A stretch of DNA of 64,000 nt from Parabacteroides sp. (GCA_019417325.1 DXVO01000034.1:1-64000); one strand, 5' to 3'. Numbered from the stretch's first letter, positions 37,992 to 46,723 are shown. Numbers and translations: made by a program. The notes: a model not told the origin generated them from the sequence alone.

Positions 37992-37999
37992 TATATTTG
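37992..37999 (+). promoter_or_regulatory. Candidate cyd operon promoter -7 element
   Basis: TATATTTG, 58 bp before the DUF4492 ATG. No clear TTTG at -33. The rest of the 290-bp gap (37767-38056) is A/T-rich with no gene. Confidence 0.5.
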
Positions 38000-38056
38000 T
38001 CTGAATACAAAAACTTACTTAATATTTGCTTTGTTATAGAGAACAAAGACGCCTGT

Positions 38057-38284
38057 ATGAAAAACGAGCCTGTATATAAACGGATATTCCATTTTTACCT
38101 GGAAGGGTTTCGCGAAATGAAACTTGGTAAAACATTATGGTTAATAATCATCATTAAGCTCTTTATCATGTTTTTTATATTAAAAATCTTTTTCTTTCCC
38201 AATTTTCTGGGGAAATATGAAAATAACTCCGCCAAAGAAGAACATGTTTCAAACGAATTAATCCAAAGGGCTATAACTCCTTAA
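38057..38284 (+). CDS. DUF4492 small membrane protein of the cyd operon
   Basis: 75 residues. Start at 38057 (MKNEPVYKRIFHFYLEGF), the family's usual start; the open frame reaches 26 codons upstream. One transmembrane helix (~27-48, LWLIIIIKLFIMFFILKIFFF). DUF4492 proteins precede cydA in Bacteroidetes and may act as an assembly factor or small subunit for cytochrome bd, in the way CydX does elsewhere. 12 bp before cydA. Confidence 0.85.
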   Translation: MKNEPVYKRIFHFYLEGFREMKLGKTLWLIIIIKLFIMFFILKIFFFPNFLGKYENNSAKEEHVSNELIQRAITP

Positions 38285-38296
38285 ATTATATAAGTT

Positions 38297-39844
38297 ATGA
38301 TTGCAAACATAGACACATCATTGATTGACTGGTCAAGAGCTCAATTTGCTCTTACAGCCATGTATCACTGGATCTTCGTGCCCCTGACACTCGGACTCGG
38401 AGTGATACAGGCTATCATGGAAACCATTTACTACAAAACAGGTGACGAATTCTGGAAAAAGACAGCACAATTCTGGATGAAACTATTCGGTATTAACTTT
38501 GCTATCGGCGTTGCTACCGGATTAATTCTGGAATTTGAATTCGGCACCAACTGGTCTAATTATAGCTGGTTTGTCGGCGATATTTTCGGTGCACCACTTG
38601 CCATTGAAGGAATTCTGGCATTTTTTATGGAAGCGACATTCATCGCTGTTATGTTTTTCGGATGGGAAAAGGTGAGTAAGCGTTTTCATCTTACTTCTAC
38701 ATGGCTGACAATCGTCGGTGCCACATTATCCGCACTTTGGATTCTAATAGCCAATGCCTGGATGCAGCACCCTGTCGGCATGGAATTCAATCCGGACACC
38801 GTACGTAATGAGATGTCTGACTTCTGGGCTGTTGCATTATCCCCTGTTGCAATCAATAAATTTTTCCACACAGTACTTTCCGGATGGATTGTAGGCGCTG
38901 TGTTCGTGATCGGTATCAGCAGCTGGTATCTATTAAAGAAACGAGATAAAAAATTCGCACTGGAAAGTATAAAAGTAGGTGCAATTTTCGGATTAGTAGC
39001 TTCTATCCTCATTGTATGGACCGGTGATGGTTCCGCTTATCAGGTTGCCCAAAAACAACCGATGAAACTGGCAGCAATGGAGGGCCTTTATGAAGGAGGC
39101 AATGGTGTAGGGTTAGTAGCAATCGGTATACTGGACCCAAACAGACCGGAAGATCCGGGTCAACAATCGCCCTTCCTTTTCGATGTCAAAATACCTAAAT
39201 TGCTCTCACTTCTTGCAGAACGCAAAGCAGATGCATATGTCCCGGGTATTATGAATCTGATAAAGGGAGGCTATACTACTCATGATGGTACGCCGGCTCT
39301 CTCCGCTGAAGAAAAAATTCAGAAAGGACAAATCGCTATAAAAGCCCTTGCCGACTACCGTAAAGCTTTAAAGGATAAAGACGAAACGATGGCACAGCAA
39401 GCACAAGCCTCTTTGAACGAGAACTTTCCTTACTTTGGTTATGGTTATATTAAAGACCCGGCCGATTTAATACCGCATGTGGGACTCACATTCTATTCTT
39501 TCCGCATCATGGTAATTTTAGGAGGTTATTTCATTCTGCTTTTTATCATTGCTTACATCTGGAGCAAAAAAGGTAAATTTGAAAATGCACGCTGGTTGCA
39601 ATGGGTATCATTGTGGACAATTCCTTTAGCCTATATTGCCGGACAGGCAGGGTGGATTGTTGCGGAAGTCGGACGCCAGCCTTGGGCTATCCAGGACATA
39701 TTGCCTACCAGCGCTTCGGTATCAAAACTGGCAACCTCTTCGGTACAAACAACCTTCTTCCTTTTCCTTCTGCTCTTTACAGTTTTGCTAATAGCAGAGA
39801 TTGGGATTATGGTGAAAGCCATTAAAAAAGGTCCGAACTTTTAA
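38297..39844 (+). CDS. cydA: Cytochrome bd ubiquinol oxidase subunit I
   Basis: A 515-residue integral membrane subunit holding the haems and the quinol site. N-terminal haem-ligand helix with FALTAMYHWIFVPLTLG (His24), then EFGTNWSNYSWFVGDIFGAPLAIEG and NAWMQHPVGMEF, standard CydA motifs. The periplasmic Q-loop region (~250-380) includes WTGDGSAYQVAQKQPMKLAAMEG. It permits respiration at very low oxygen ('nanaerobic' growth) and detoxifies O2. Co-transcribed with cydB. Confidence 0.96.
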   Translation: MIANIDTSLIDWSRAQFALTAMYHWIFVPLTLGLGVIQAIMETIYYKTGDEFWKKTAQFWMKLFGINFAIGVATGLILEFEFGTNWSNYSWFVGDIFGAPLAIEGILAFFMEATFIAVMFFGWEKVSKRFHLTSTWLTIVGATLSALWILIANAWMQHPVGMEFNPDTVRNEMSDFWAVALSPVAINKFFHTVLSGWIVGAVFVIGISSWYLLKKRDKKFALESIKVGAIFGLVASILIVWTGDGSAYQVAQKQPMKLAAMEGLYEGGNGVGLVAIGILDPNRPEDPGQQSPFLFDVKIPKLLSLLAERKADAYVPGIMNLIKGGYTTHDGTPALSAEEKIQKGQIAIKALADYRKALKDKDETMAQQAQASLNENFPYFGYGYIKDPADLIPHVGLTFYSFRIMVILGGYFILLFIIAYIWSKKGKFENARWLQWVSLWTIPLAYIAGQAGWIVAEVGRQPWAIQDILPTSASVSKLATSSVQTTFFLFLLLFTVLLIAEIGIMVKAIKKGPNF

Positions 39845-39883
39845 TGTTTCCAAGTTTCAATTATCAATCTTCAATTAAGCATT

Positions 39884-41038
39884 ATGGACAGTACATATAT
39901 ATTATTGCAGCATTACTGGTGGTTTCTGGTTTCTTTACTGGGAGCACTATTGGTATTCCTTCTATTTGTACAAGGAGGACAGTCCTTACTTTTTACTATC
40001 GGTAAGACAGAGCTTCAGCAAAAGATGCTTTTAAACTCTACCGGAAGAAAATGGGAGTTTACATTCACAACACTGGTCACCTTCGGAGGAGCTTTCTTTG
40101 CCTCTTTTCCTCTGTTTTATTCTACCAGTTTCGGAGGTGCCTATTGGGTATGGATGCTTATCCTGGCATGTTTTGTAATACAAGCTGTTTCCTATGAATA
40201 CCAGGCTAAGAAAGGAAATTTATTAGGAAAGAAAACCTACCAGGTTTTTCTATTATTAAATGGTATATTGGGGCCGATCTTACTGGGTACAGCAGTAGGC
40301 ACATTTTTCAACGGGGCTGAATTTGTCGTAAACAAAGCTCAACTAACAGATGTGGCAATGCCTGTTATTTCCACTTGGGCAAACCCTTGGCACGGCTTGG
40401 AAGCTGCTTTTGTTTTCTGGAATATTTGCCTGGGGCTTGCCGTCTTTTTCCTTGCACGCATTCAGGCACTCCTCTATTTCATTAATAATATAGATGATAA
40501 TGAAATCCAAAAAAGAAGCCGGAAGCATTTAATTATCGAAACTGTACTATTCCTCATATTCTTCCTTACTTTCCTGGTTCATTTACTGGTAGCTGATGGG
40601 TTCGCTGTAAATCCAGATACGGGAGAAATATATATGCAAGCGTTCAAGTATTTCATAAACTTAATTGAAATGCCGCTTGTACTTGTTGTATTGCTTCTTG
40701 GTGTCATCGGAGTTCTTTATGGTATTATACGTACAGTCCTCTCCCAGACATGGAAAAAAGGAATTTGGTTCTGTGGAACAGGCACGGTACTTACAGTTTT
40801 GGCACTCTTACTTTGTGCTGGTTGGAATAATACAGCTTATTATCCGTCTATTGCCGATTTACAGAGCTCACTTACCATTCAGAATAGCTGCTCCAGCCCA
40901 TTCACGCTAAAAGTGATGACTTATGTATCTATTTTAATTCCTTTTGTCCTTGCCTATATTTTCTATGCTTGGCGCTCACTGGATTTAAGAAAAATAACAT
41001 CAAAAGAAATGGAAGATGGCAAAGGACATGCATATTAA
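39884..41038 (+). CDS. cydB: Cytochrome bd ubiquinol oxidase subunit II
   Basis: A 384-residue polytopic membrane subunit (about eight helices), pairing with CydA. Family features include LLFVQGGQSLLFTIGKTELQ near the N-terminus and KWEFTFTTLVTFGGAFFASFP. C-terminal end as expected. Followed by two hairpins. Confidence 0.94.
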   Translation: MDSTYILLQHYWWFLVSLLGALLVFLLFVQGGQSLLFTIGKTELQQKMLLNSTGRKWEFTFTTLVTFGGAFFASFPLFYSTSFGGAYWVWMLILACFVIQAVSYEYQAKKGNLLGKKTYQVFLLLNGILGPILLGTAVGTFFNGAEFVVNKAQLTDVAMPVISTWANPWHGLEAAFVFWNICLGLAVFFLARIQALLYFINNIDDNEIQKRSRKHLIIETVLFLIFFLTFLVHLLVADGFAVNPDTGEIYMQAFKYFINLIEMPLVLVVLLLGVIGVLYGIIRTVLSQTWKKGIWFCGTGTVLTVLALLLCAGWNNTAYYPSIADLQSSLTIQNSCSSPFTLKVMTYVSILIPFVLAYIFYAWRSLDLRKITSKEMEDGKGHAY

Positions 41039-41067
41039 AAATAAGCTTTGTCATCAACAGACTATTT

Positions 41068-41091
41068 ACGGGGTGGTTCAAACCGCCCCGT
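41068..41091 (+). terminator. Hairpin after cydB
   Basis: 11-bp stem ACGGGGTGGTT/AACCGCCCCGT (one G-T pair) with a 2-nt loop, 30 bp after the cydB stop. No strong T-run, so termination is probable but not certain. Confidence 0.6.
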
Positions 41092-41132
41092 TCCATTAAA
41101 TAAGGCTTGAATTTGTTCCTACAATACGGGAA

Positions 41133-41168
41133 ATAAAAAAAAACGGCGAAGCTCGCGCTTGGCCGTTT
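41133..41168 (-). terminator. Second hairpin, minus-strand terminator signature
   Basis: AAACGGC/GCCGTTT outer stem with inner AAGC/GCTT (41141-41168). Its T-run is on the minus strand (A-run 41136-41143), yet no minus-strand gene ends here. The rest of the 41039-41390 gap has no gene, only candidate promoter boxes TATATTTG (minus, 41283-41276) and TATCTTTG (plus, 41359-41366). Confidence 0.5.
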
Positions 41169-41358
41169 CTACATTTAACCGTTTTAAACAAAAAGAAAAA
41201 GTTAGTTAAGGCTTAGATGAAAATATCTCAAGTCTTTTCTACTGACTATAAGTTTGCTACCACAAGGACAGCAAACAAATATATGGAATACCTATCACCT
41301 AAAGTACACGCTCTTCTGTTTTTTTGTTTTTTTTCACAGAACACCAGAGCTTTTGTAT

Positions 41359-41366
41359 TATCTTTG
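41359..41366 (+). promoter_or_regulatory. rnz promoter -7 element
   Basis: TATCTTTG matches TAnnTTTG and lies 24 bp before the rnz ATG. No clear -33 TTTG. Confidence 0.55.
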
Positions 41367-41390
41367 CATTGATTTACTCCAATAGCACTC

Positions 41391-42305
41391 ATGGCAGATT
41401 TTAACATAAATATATTAGGATGCGGCTCTGCATTACCTACAACCCGACACTTGGCGACTTCACAAGTTATAGATCTACGGGACAAACTATATATGATCGA
41501 TTGTGGTGAGGGTACACAAGTTCAAATGCGTAAAATGCGTATTCGTTTCAGCCGTCTGAATCACATATTTATCTCTCATCTCCATGGGGACCACTGCTTC
41601 GGCTTACCCGGGCTTATCTCTACTTTAGGCATGTTGGGACGAACTGGAGAATTAGTTATACATGGACCGAAAGACGTGGAAACCTATCTGCGTCCAGTGA
41701 TGGACTTATTTTGTCGCGGACTGGATTTCGATATTCGCTTCAATTCCATAGACCCTTATAAACATGCTTTGGTGATGGAAGACCGGTCACTTTCCGTCTA
41801 TTCCATACCATTGAAACACCGTATCCCTACTTGCGGATATTTATTTGCAGAAAAACCCAAAGAAGCACATATCATCCGGGAAATGACAGACTTCTACCAG
41901 GTGCCTGTCCGTTGTATGAAAGATATCAAACAAGGACAAGACTTTGTCACTCAGGAGGGAAAAATAATCCCCAATGCCCGGCTTACACGTCCTGCCGCTC
42001 CCCCAAAACGCTATGCTTACTGTTCCGATACGGCTTACAGTCCTTCCATAATACCTATTATAGAAGGTGTTGACTTACTTTACCATGAAGCAACCTTTGC
42101 CGAATGTGATGCTGCACGTGCAAAAGATACATTCCATTCCACAGCACGGCAAGCTGCACAAATAGCCAAGCAAGCAAAAGTCAAACAGTTTATGATCGGA
42201 CATTACTCCGCTCGTTATGAAGATTTAACAGAACTAAAACAAGAAGCAGAAGCTATTTTCCCCGGGACCATCCTTGCCAATGAAGGATTAGTTCTCTCTT
42301 TATAA
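41391..42305 (+). CDS. rnz: Ribonuclease Z
   Basis: 304 residues, metallo-beta-lactamase fold tRNA 3'-endonuclease. Zinc motif HLHGDHCFGLPG (HxHxDH) near residue 63, PTTRHLATSQ and a CGEGTQVQMRKM N-terminal pattern, later YCSDTAYSPSI and YHEATF, and a terminal GHYSARY. Removes 3' trailers from tRNA precursors; relevant because the tRNA-Pro here has no encoded CCA. Full length. Confidence 0.95.
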   Translation: MADFNINILGCGSALPTTRHLATSQVIDLRDKLYMIDCGEGTQVQMRKMRIRFSRLNHIFISHLHGDHCFGLPGLISTLGMLGRTGELVIHGPKDVETYLRPVMDLFCRGLDFDIRFNSIDPYKHALVMEDRSLSVYSIPLKHRIPTCGYLFAEKPKEAHIIREMTDFYQVPVRCMKDIKQGQDFVTQEGKIIPNARLTRPAAPPKRYAYCSDTAYSPSIIPIIEGVDLLYHEATFAECDAARAKDTFHSTARQAAQIAKQAKVKQFMIGHYSARYEDLTELKQEAEAIFPGTILANEGLVLSL

Positions 42306-42365
42306 AAAAATAAAATAAGTTTCCAAAACTCGGAAAAACTCAAAATACATTTTTATCCGCAATAA

Positions 42366-42397
42366 TTTGTAGCCCAACAAAAGACTGCTTATCTTTG
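42366..42397 (+). promoter_or_regulatory. Promoter of the methyltransferase-rsgA unit
   Basis: TTTG (42366-42369), 20 bp, TATCTTTG (42390-42397). Start of transcription would fall near 42404, giving a ~195-nt leader. Confidence 0.65.
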
Positions 42398-42440
42398 CTA
42401 CATGTTAAACAATCTATTTAAATCGGATTTGGTATTGTAA

Positions 42441-42568
42441 ACAATCTGTACATCCTGTATAGATTGTCCTTTCGTTTGCTCTCGGATAACTCCTTCCGAG
42501 AGTAGTTTTCATGTATTATAATTTCAGTTTTTAATTTGTGTACAATGACAAAAGCATTGTTATGCTTT
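42441..42568 (+). promoter_or_regulatory. Structured 5' leader with three hairpins
   Basis: Three stem-loops precede the methyltransferase start: ACAATCTGTACA/TGTATAGATTGT (42441-42467), CTCTCGGA/TCCGAGAG (42479-42502) and AAAGCAT/ATGCTTT (42551-42568). The last competes with an ACAATG/CATTGT pairing (42542-42560). This is more structure than ordinary leaders here show. It matches no riboswitch I know. Confidence 0.45.
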
Positions 42569-42599
42569 CGCGTGTATGCTATATACATTAAATAAGAGA

Positions 42600-43379
42600 A
42601 TGAATAACGAAAATAAAACAATCCACGGATTCGACGTTAATTTAATCTGCGATTTTTTTACCAATACAGAACGGCAAGGACCCGGAAGTCCCGAAGTAAC
42701 TATCCAAGCTCTCAGCTTCATCGACAATCTGACAAAGCAATCCCGAATCGCTGACATTGGCTGTGGTACAGGCGGACAGACAATGACACTTGCCAGACAT
42801 ATACAAGGTAAAATTACAGGACTTGACTTTTTCCCCGATTTTATCCATATTTTCAACCAGAATGCAGAAAAGTCAGGCTTACAAAATAAAGTAAAAGGTA
42901 TAGTCGGCTCAATGGATAACCTTCCTTTTAAAGAAGAAGAGTTAGACCTGATTTGGTCGGAAGGAGCTATTTACAATATCGGCTTCGAACGGGGACTGAA
43001 TGAGTGGCGTAAATTTCTGAAAACAGGAGGATATATTGCTGTTTCCGAAAGTGTTTGGTTCACTAACGAGCGTCCGGCAGAGATTCATGATTTCTGGATG
43101 GATTTGTATCCTGAAATAGATACGATTCCTCACAAAATAGCCCAGATATAAAAAGCGGGGTATATACCTGTTGCCTCCTTTATTTTACCTACGACTTGTT
43201 GGACAGAGCATTATTTTGCCCCCCTCGGTAAAGCCCGCAAAATATTTCTTAGTAAGTATGCGGAAAATAAAGCAGCCGAAGAACTCATGGCGTTTCAACC
43301 CCATGAAGAAAGATTATATCGCAAGTATAAAGATTTTTACGGCTATGTATTTTTCATTGCAAAAAAGATAAAGCTATGA
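42600..43379 (+). pseudogene. Class I SAM-dependent methyltransferase broken by an in-frame TAA
   Basis: A Rossmann-type methyltransferase. Motif I is IADIGCGTGGQT (~55-66), followed by ITGLDFFPDF and EELDLIWSEGAIYNIGF. The frame is interrupted by TAA at 43149-43151, codon 184, in CAG-ATA-TAA-AAA, and then stays open for 75 more codons (AGYIPVASF...ELMAFQPHEERLYRKYKDFYGYVFFI) to a TGA at 43377-43379. One C-to-T change (CAA to TAA) explains it. The downstream stop overlaps the rsgA start as ATGA, so the full-length gene was coupled to rsgA. A 183-residue product might still be made, without the C-terminal strands. A sequencing error is possible. Substrate unknown. Confidence 0.8.
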
Positions 43380-44431
43380 TTAATTTAAACAAGTATGGTT
43401 GGAATGATAAGTTAAACCAACTAAAGCAAAAATCAATATTCAGTACCCTTACCCATGGTCGTATCTCCATAGTACACCGCACATGCTACGAGGTCGTTTC
43501 CGAAAATGGACGATTTCTTTGTGAACTAACGGGAAATATGATGTACGGAAAATCTGATTCTGAATTACCATGTACTGGTGACTGGATAATTTTCCAATCT
43601 TTCGATGAAAATAAAGGGATTATTGTTGATATGCTGCCCCGTGAACAAACATTATACCGAAAAAAAAGTGGAACGGTTGCCGATAAACAGGCTATTGCTT
43701 CTTATGTTGATAAGGCATTTATCGTGCAAAGTCTCGACGAGAATTTCAATGTTCGCAGAGCCGAGCGCTTCATGGCTCAGATTTTAGAAGAAAATATCAA
43801 CCCGGTATTGGTGCTCAATAAAGCCGATTTAGATTTTGACAGGCAGAACATTGAAGAACAAATTAAACACATTGCCCGTCAAATTCCTGTATTTTTCACA
43901 AGTACTCATCATCCACAAACGATACTCCAACTAGGGGAATCCATACAGAGGGGTGAAACGGTTGTATTCATCGGTTCTTCAGGTGTTGGAAAAAGTTCTC
44001 TGGTTAATGCGCTTTGTGAAAAATCTGTACTACTTACATCCGATATAAGTACCTCCACAGGAAAAGGCCGACACACTTCGACCCGCCGGGAAATGGTATT
44101 AATGGACGGTTCGGGTATTCTGATAGACACTCCGGGTGTCCGGGAATTCGGTTTGGCTATCGACAATACTGATTCACTTGCAAAAATGTTGGAAATTTCC
44201 GACTATGCAGAATCGTGTCGTTTCAAAGATTGCAAACATATAAACGAACCCGGCTGTGCCGTTTTAGAAGCGGTAAATAGCGGCATATTAGACCATAAAG
44301 TCTATGAGAGTTATCTAAAACTCCGAAAAGAAGCGTGGCTTTTCTCTGCTTCCGAACATGAGAAACGTAAAAAGGAAAAATCTTTATCGAAGCTCATAGA
44401 GGAAGTGAAGATGCGTAAAGCAAATCGCTAA
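43376..44431 (+). CDS. rsgA: RsgA/YjeQ-family circularly permuted GTPase
   Basis: 351 residues. N-terminal OB-fold (~30-100), then the permuted GTPase order G4 (LVLNKADLD), G1 P-loop (GSSGVGKSSLVNAL, near residue 200), switch region with GKGRHTSTRRE, G3 (DTPGVREFGL). C-terminal zinc knuckle CRFKDCKHINEPGC. RsgA matures the 30S ribosomal subunit. Pairing with a methyltransferase in a structured-leader operon and the long N-terminal extension suggest it may be an accessory paralog rather than the housekeeping copy; this cannot be decided here. Confidence 0.88.
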   Translation: MINLNKYGWNDKLNQLKQKSIFSTLTHGRISIVHRTCYEVVSENGRFLCELTGNMMYGKSDSELPCTGDWIIFQSFDENKGIIVDMLPREQTLYRKKSGTVADKQAIASYVDKAFIVQSLDENFNVRRAERFMAQILEENINPVLVLNKADLDFDRQNIEEQIKHIARQIPVFFTSTHHPQTILQLGESIQRGETVVFIGSSGVGKSSLVNALCEKSVLLTSDISTSTGKGRHTSTRREMVLMDGSGILIDTPGVREFGLAIDNTDSLAKMLEISDYAESCRFKDCKHINEPGCAVLEAVNSGILDHKVYESYLKLRKEAWLFSASEHEKRKKEKSLSKLIEEVKMRKANR

Positions 44432-44443
44432 TCACAATTTAGG

Positions 44444-44482
44444 CAGTGCAGTATTCTTTAAGTAGAATATCTGCACTGTTTT
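44444..44482 (+). terminator. Terminator of the methyltransferase-rsgA unit
   Basis: Stem CAGTGCAG/CTGCACTG with inner TATTCT/AGAATA and a TTTT tail, 12 bp after the rsgA stop. Confidence 0.8.
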
Positions 44483-44549
44483 ACATTATATTCATATCAT
44501 AATTATAGTATAAACGATACAATATAAGATATGTAGTCAAAAAGCTCAT

Positions 44550-44595
44550 AAAAAAAGTGTTGCAAAAGCCTGTATTACAAATACTCTTACAACAC
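44550..44595 (-). terminator. Terminator of the nitronate monooxygenase-like gene
   Basis: GTGTTG (44557-44562) pairs with CAACAC (44590-44595), with partial extension inward. On the minus strand it is followed by TTTTTT. It lies 29 bp after the minus-strand gene. Confidence 0.6.
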
Positions 44596-44623
44596 CCTTC
44601 TCCTATTAATTACCAAATAAGCC

Positions 44624-45691
44624 TTACTCTTTCGCCTTCCATTCGGCAATCAGCTCATTAATTGTTTCTTTTACCGACATAATACGCTGCGTACGCCATG
44701 CATTACTTCCGGCAAAAGCATAACCGTTTTCAAAGTTCCCCTTAAAAGCATTATACAGAGCCGTAACAATACAATAAGGACTGCGAGAAATATCGCAAGT
44801 CTTAATACAATTAAACGGACAAAGCTTCGGTTGTTTCAATCCATCTTTTACTTTTTGAAGAAAATTGCAATGGATAGCACGCCCCGGCATACCTACAGGA
44901 CTCTTAATAATTTCAATGTCCTTTTCTTCCGCCTCTATATAAGTTTGCTTAAAGGCTTCGGATGCATCGCATTCCGTTGTTGCTACAAAGCGGGTTCCTA
45001 GCTGTACGCCTGATGCTCCAAGGTCTATCATGCGCTTAATATCTTCACCCGTATAAATGCCTCCTGCCGCAATTACCGGGATACTCTTATTGTATTTCTT
45101 CTCAAAGATAGAAACTTCCTGTACTACCTGAGGAAGCAGTTCTTCCAAAGAATAGTTGGCATCTTCCAACTGGTTTTCCTTATATCCTAAGTGTCCACCA
45201 GCTTTCGGACCTTCCAAAACTACCGCATCCGGAAGATAATCATAATTATTCTTCCATTTTTCACAAATAATACGAACTGCACGTGCACTGGATACGATAG
45301 GCACCAGCTTTGTTACGCTATCTTTCTTCAGGAAAGACGGCAAATCAAGAGGCAGTCCGGCACCACTGAAAATAATATCTACCTTTTCTGCAATACTGGT
45401 CTTCACCAATTCTGCAAAATCGGATAAGGCAACCATAACGTTTACGCCAATGATTCCTTTTGCTTTTTCACGTGCTCTACGGATTTCCTCTGCCAGTCCT
45501 AAATTACCGGCTTCAGTGTAGTTGGAAGATAATTTTTTATATATAAGCCCGAGACCGGCTGCGGAGATAACGCCAATCCCACCTTCATTTGCAACGGCCG
45601 AGGCTAAGCCGGAAAGAGAGATACCTACGCCCATCCCACCTTGGATAATAGGGATACGGGCTTTCAGGTCCCCAATTGTCAATGTATTCAT
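44624..45691 (-). CDS. Nitronate monooxygenase / FabK-like flavoprotein
   Basis: A 355-residue FMN-dependent TIM barrel of the NPD/2-nitropropane dioxygenase family. Seen: IIQGGMGVGISLSGLASAVANEGGIGVISAAG at the N-terminus (split by turns), VVLEGPKAGGHLGY with the family's GxxxGGH-type motif, PVIAAGGIYTGEDIKRMIDLGASGVQLGTRF (FMN phosphate site). A cysteine cluster (CPFNCIKTCD...PYC) near residue 290 is unusual for simple Nmo enzymes and may bind metal. Either nitronate detoxification or an enoyl-ACP-reductase-like role is possible. Confidence 0.85.
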   Translation of the reverse strand: MNTLTIGDLKARIPIIQGGMGVGISLSGLASAVANEGGIGVISAAGLGLIYKKLSSNYTEAGNLGLAEEIRRAREKAKGIIGVNVMVALSDFAELVKTSIAEKVDIIFSGAGLPLDLPSFLKKDSVTKLVPIVSSARAVRIICEKWKNNYDYLPDAVVLEGPKAGGHLGYKENQLEDANYSLEELLPQVVQEVSIFEKKYNKSIPVIAAGGIYTGEDIKRMIDLGASGVQLGTRFVATTECDASEAFKQTYIEAEEKDIEIIKSPVGMPGRAIHCNFLQKVKDGLKQPKLCPFNCIKTCDISRSPYCIVTALYNAFKGNFENGYAFAGSNAWRTQRIMSVKETINELIAEWKAKE

Positions 45692-45720
45692 TTAAGTATA
45701 TGTTTGAAAAATAATCGGGA

Positions 45721-45728
45721 CAAAGGTA
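45721..45728 (-). promoter_or_regulatory. Promoter -7 element of the nitronate monooxygenase-like gene
   Basis: Minus-strand TACCTTTG, 30 bp before the ATG. The -33 position is TTTT-like rather than TTTG. Confidence 0.55.
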
Positions 45729-45840
45729 GTATAATAAACCAATGTATGTGTAAAATGGACCAATATAATTGCACAAATATTTCAACTCTGTGCATATTAG
45801 AGCCAAATACCTTTGCTATAGTAAGTAAATACCCTCATAA

Positions 45841-45870
45841 ACAAAACAGGGCGAAGAAAACTTCGTCCTG
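45841..45870 (-). terminator. Terminator of the PstS-like gene
   Basis: Stem CAGGGCGAAG/CTTCGTCCTG with an AAAA loop (45847-45870), one imperfect pair, then TTTTGT on the minus strand. It sits 26 bp after the stop codon. Confidence 0.65.
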
Positions 45871-45895
45871 CTGATACCTAATTATTATGTCTGAT

Positions 45896-46723
45896 TTATT
45901 TAACCGGAATATAACCAACCTTCTTTACAATTCCTTGCCCCTCAGTAGACAAAACATAATCAATAAAAGGTTTTGCCTTTGCCTCATTCTTTGTTTCATA
46001 ATAATAGAAAAGAGGGCGGACAATCGGATAGGTCTTGTTTTTAGCATTGGCAAATGAAGGTTCTACATAGCTTTTTCCTGCATCGTAGGAAACATGGATA
46101 GACTTGACATCCTTATTCAAGTAAGCCAGTCCGACATAACCGATAGCCCCCTTCGTCTGACTGACAGATTGGATAATAGCTCCGGTTGCCGGCATGCTAA
46201 GAATGCCATTCATATAATTTTTATTCTTCAATACACTTTCTTTAAAAAATTCATATGTTCCTGAAGAGGTTTCACGCGAATAAGCCACAATCTTCATATC
46301 TGCACCACCTACTTCTTTCCAGTTCTTAATTTTGCCGGTAAAGATTCCTTCCAATTGCTCACGGGTCAAATTTCCAACTTTATTGGAGGGATGAACAACT
46401 ACTGCCAGTGCATCGTAAGCTACTACCACTTCTTTTGTATTCTTTTTTGCTTCCTGAAGCTTTACTCTTTCATCAAATTTCATCTTTCTTGAAGACATAG
46501 CTATATCGGTAGTTCCATCCATCAATGCAGAGATGCCAACCCCTGAACCACCACCAGTCACCGTTACTTTAGCAGATTGGTTTTTATTCATAAAACTCTC
46601 CGCCTCCGACTGTGTAAGAGGCAGGCAGGTATCGCTTCCTTTAATTTTCTGTGCAAACAAATTTGTTGTGAACAAGCAGGCAACCAATACTGCCGCAAAA
46701 ATTGTCTTTTTCATTTTACTCAC
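45896..46723 (-). CDS. PstS-like phosphate-binding protein (stand-alone)
   Basis: 275 residues with a signal peptide (~1-24, ending LFAQK). A PBP-type phosphate-binding fold: GSDTCLPLTQ, GGGSGVGISALMDGTTDIAMSSRKM, VVAYDALAVVVHPSNKVGNLT, YSRETSSGTYEFF. The SGT(Y) segment is the usual phosphate contact. No pstABC or phoU is adjacent. It lies divergently to two TPR sensor kinases, so a sensing role is conceivable. A lone PstS-type binding protein elsewhere may still serve a distant transporter. Confidence 0.85.
   Translation of the reverse strand: MSKMKKTIFAAVLVACLFTTNLFAQKIKGSDTCLPLTQSEAESFMNKNQSAKVTVTGGGSGVGISALMDGTTDIAMSSRKMKFDERVKLQEAKKNTKEVVVAYDALAVVVHPSNKVGNLTREQLEGIFTGKIKNWKEVGGADMKIVAYSRETSSGTYEFFKESVLKNKNYMNGILSMPATGAIIQSVSQTKGAIGYVGLAYLNKDVKSIHVSYDAGKSYVEPSFANAKNKTYPIVRPLFYYYETKNEAKAKPFIDYVLSTEGQGIVKKVGYIPVK

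Noticed and set aside
41246..41485. Minus-strand 79-residue gene overlapping rnz
   Set aside because: It overlaps the start of a clear rnz gene and shows no domain or promoter; any minus-strand transcript here is more likely non-coding.
42402..42440. 12-codon leader peptide frame before the hairpins of the methyltransferase leader
   Set aside because: Its ATG lies only 5 bp after the TATCTTTG box, at or before the expected transcription start, and no ribosome-binding context is visible.
43171..43371. Separate small gene after the truncated methyltransferase
   Set aside because: The other frame over the same bases continues the methyltransferase in frame to the ATGA overlap, so the small frame is a shadow.
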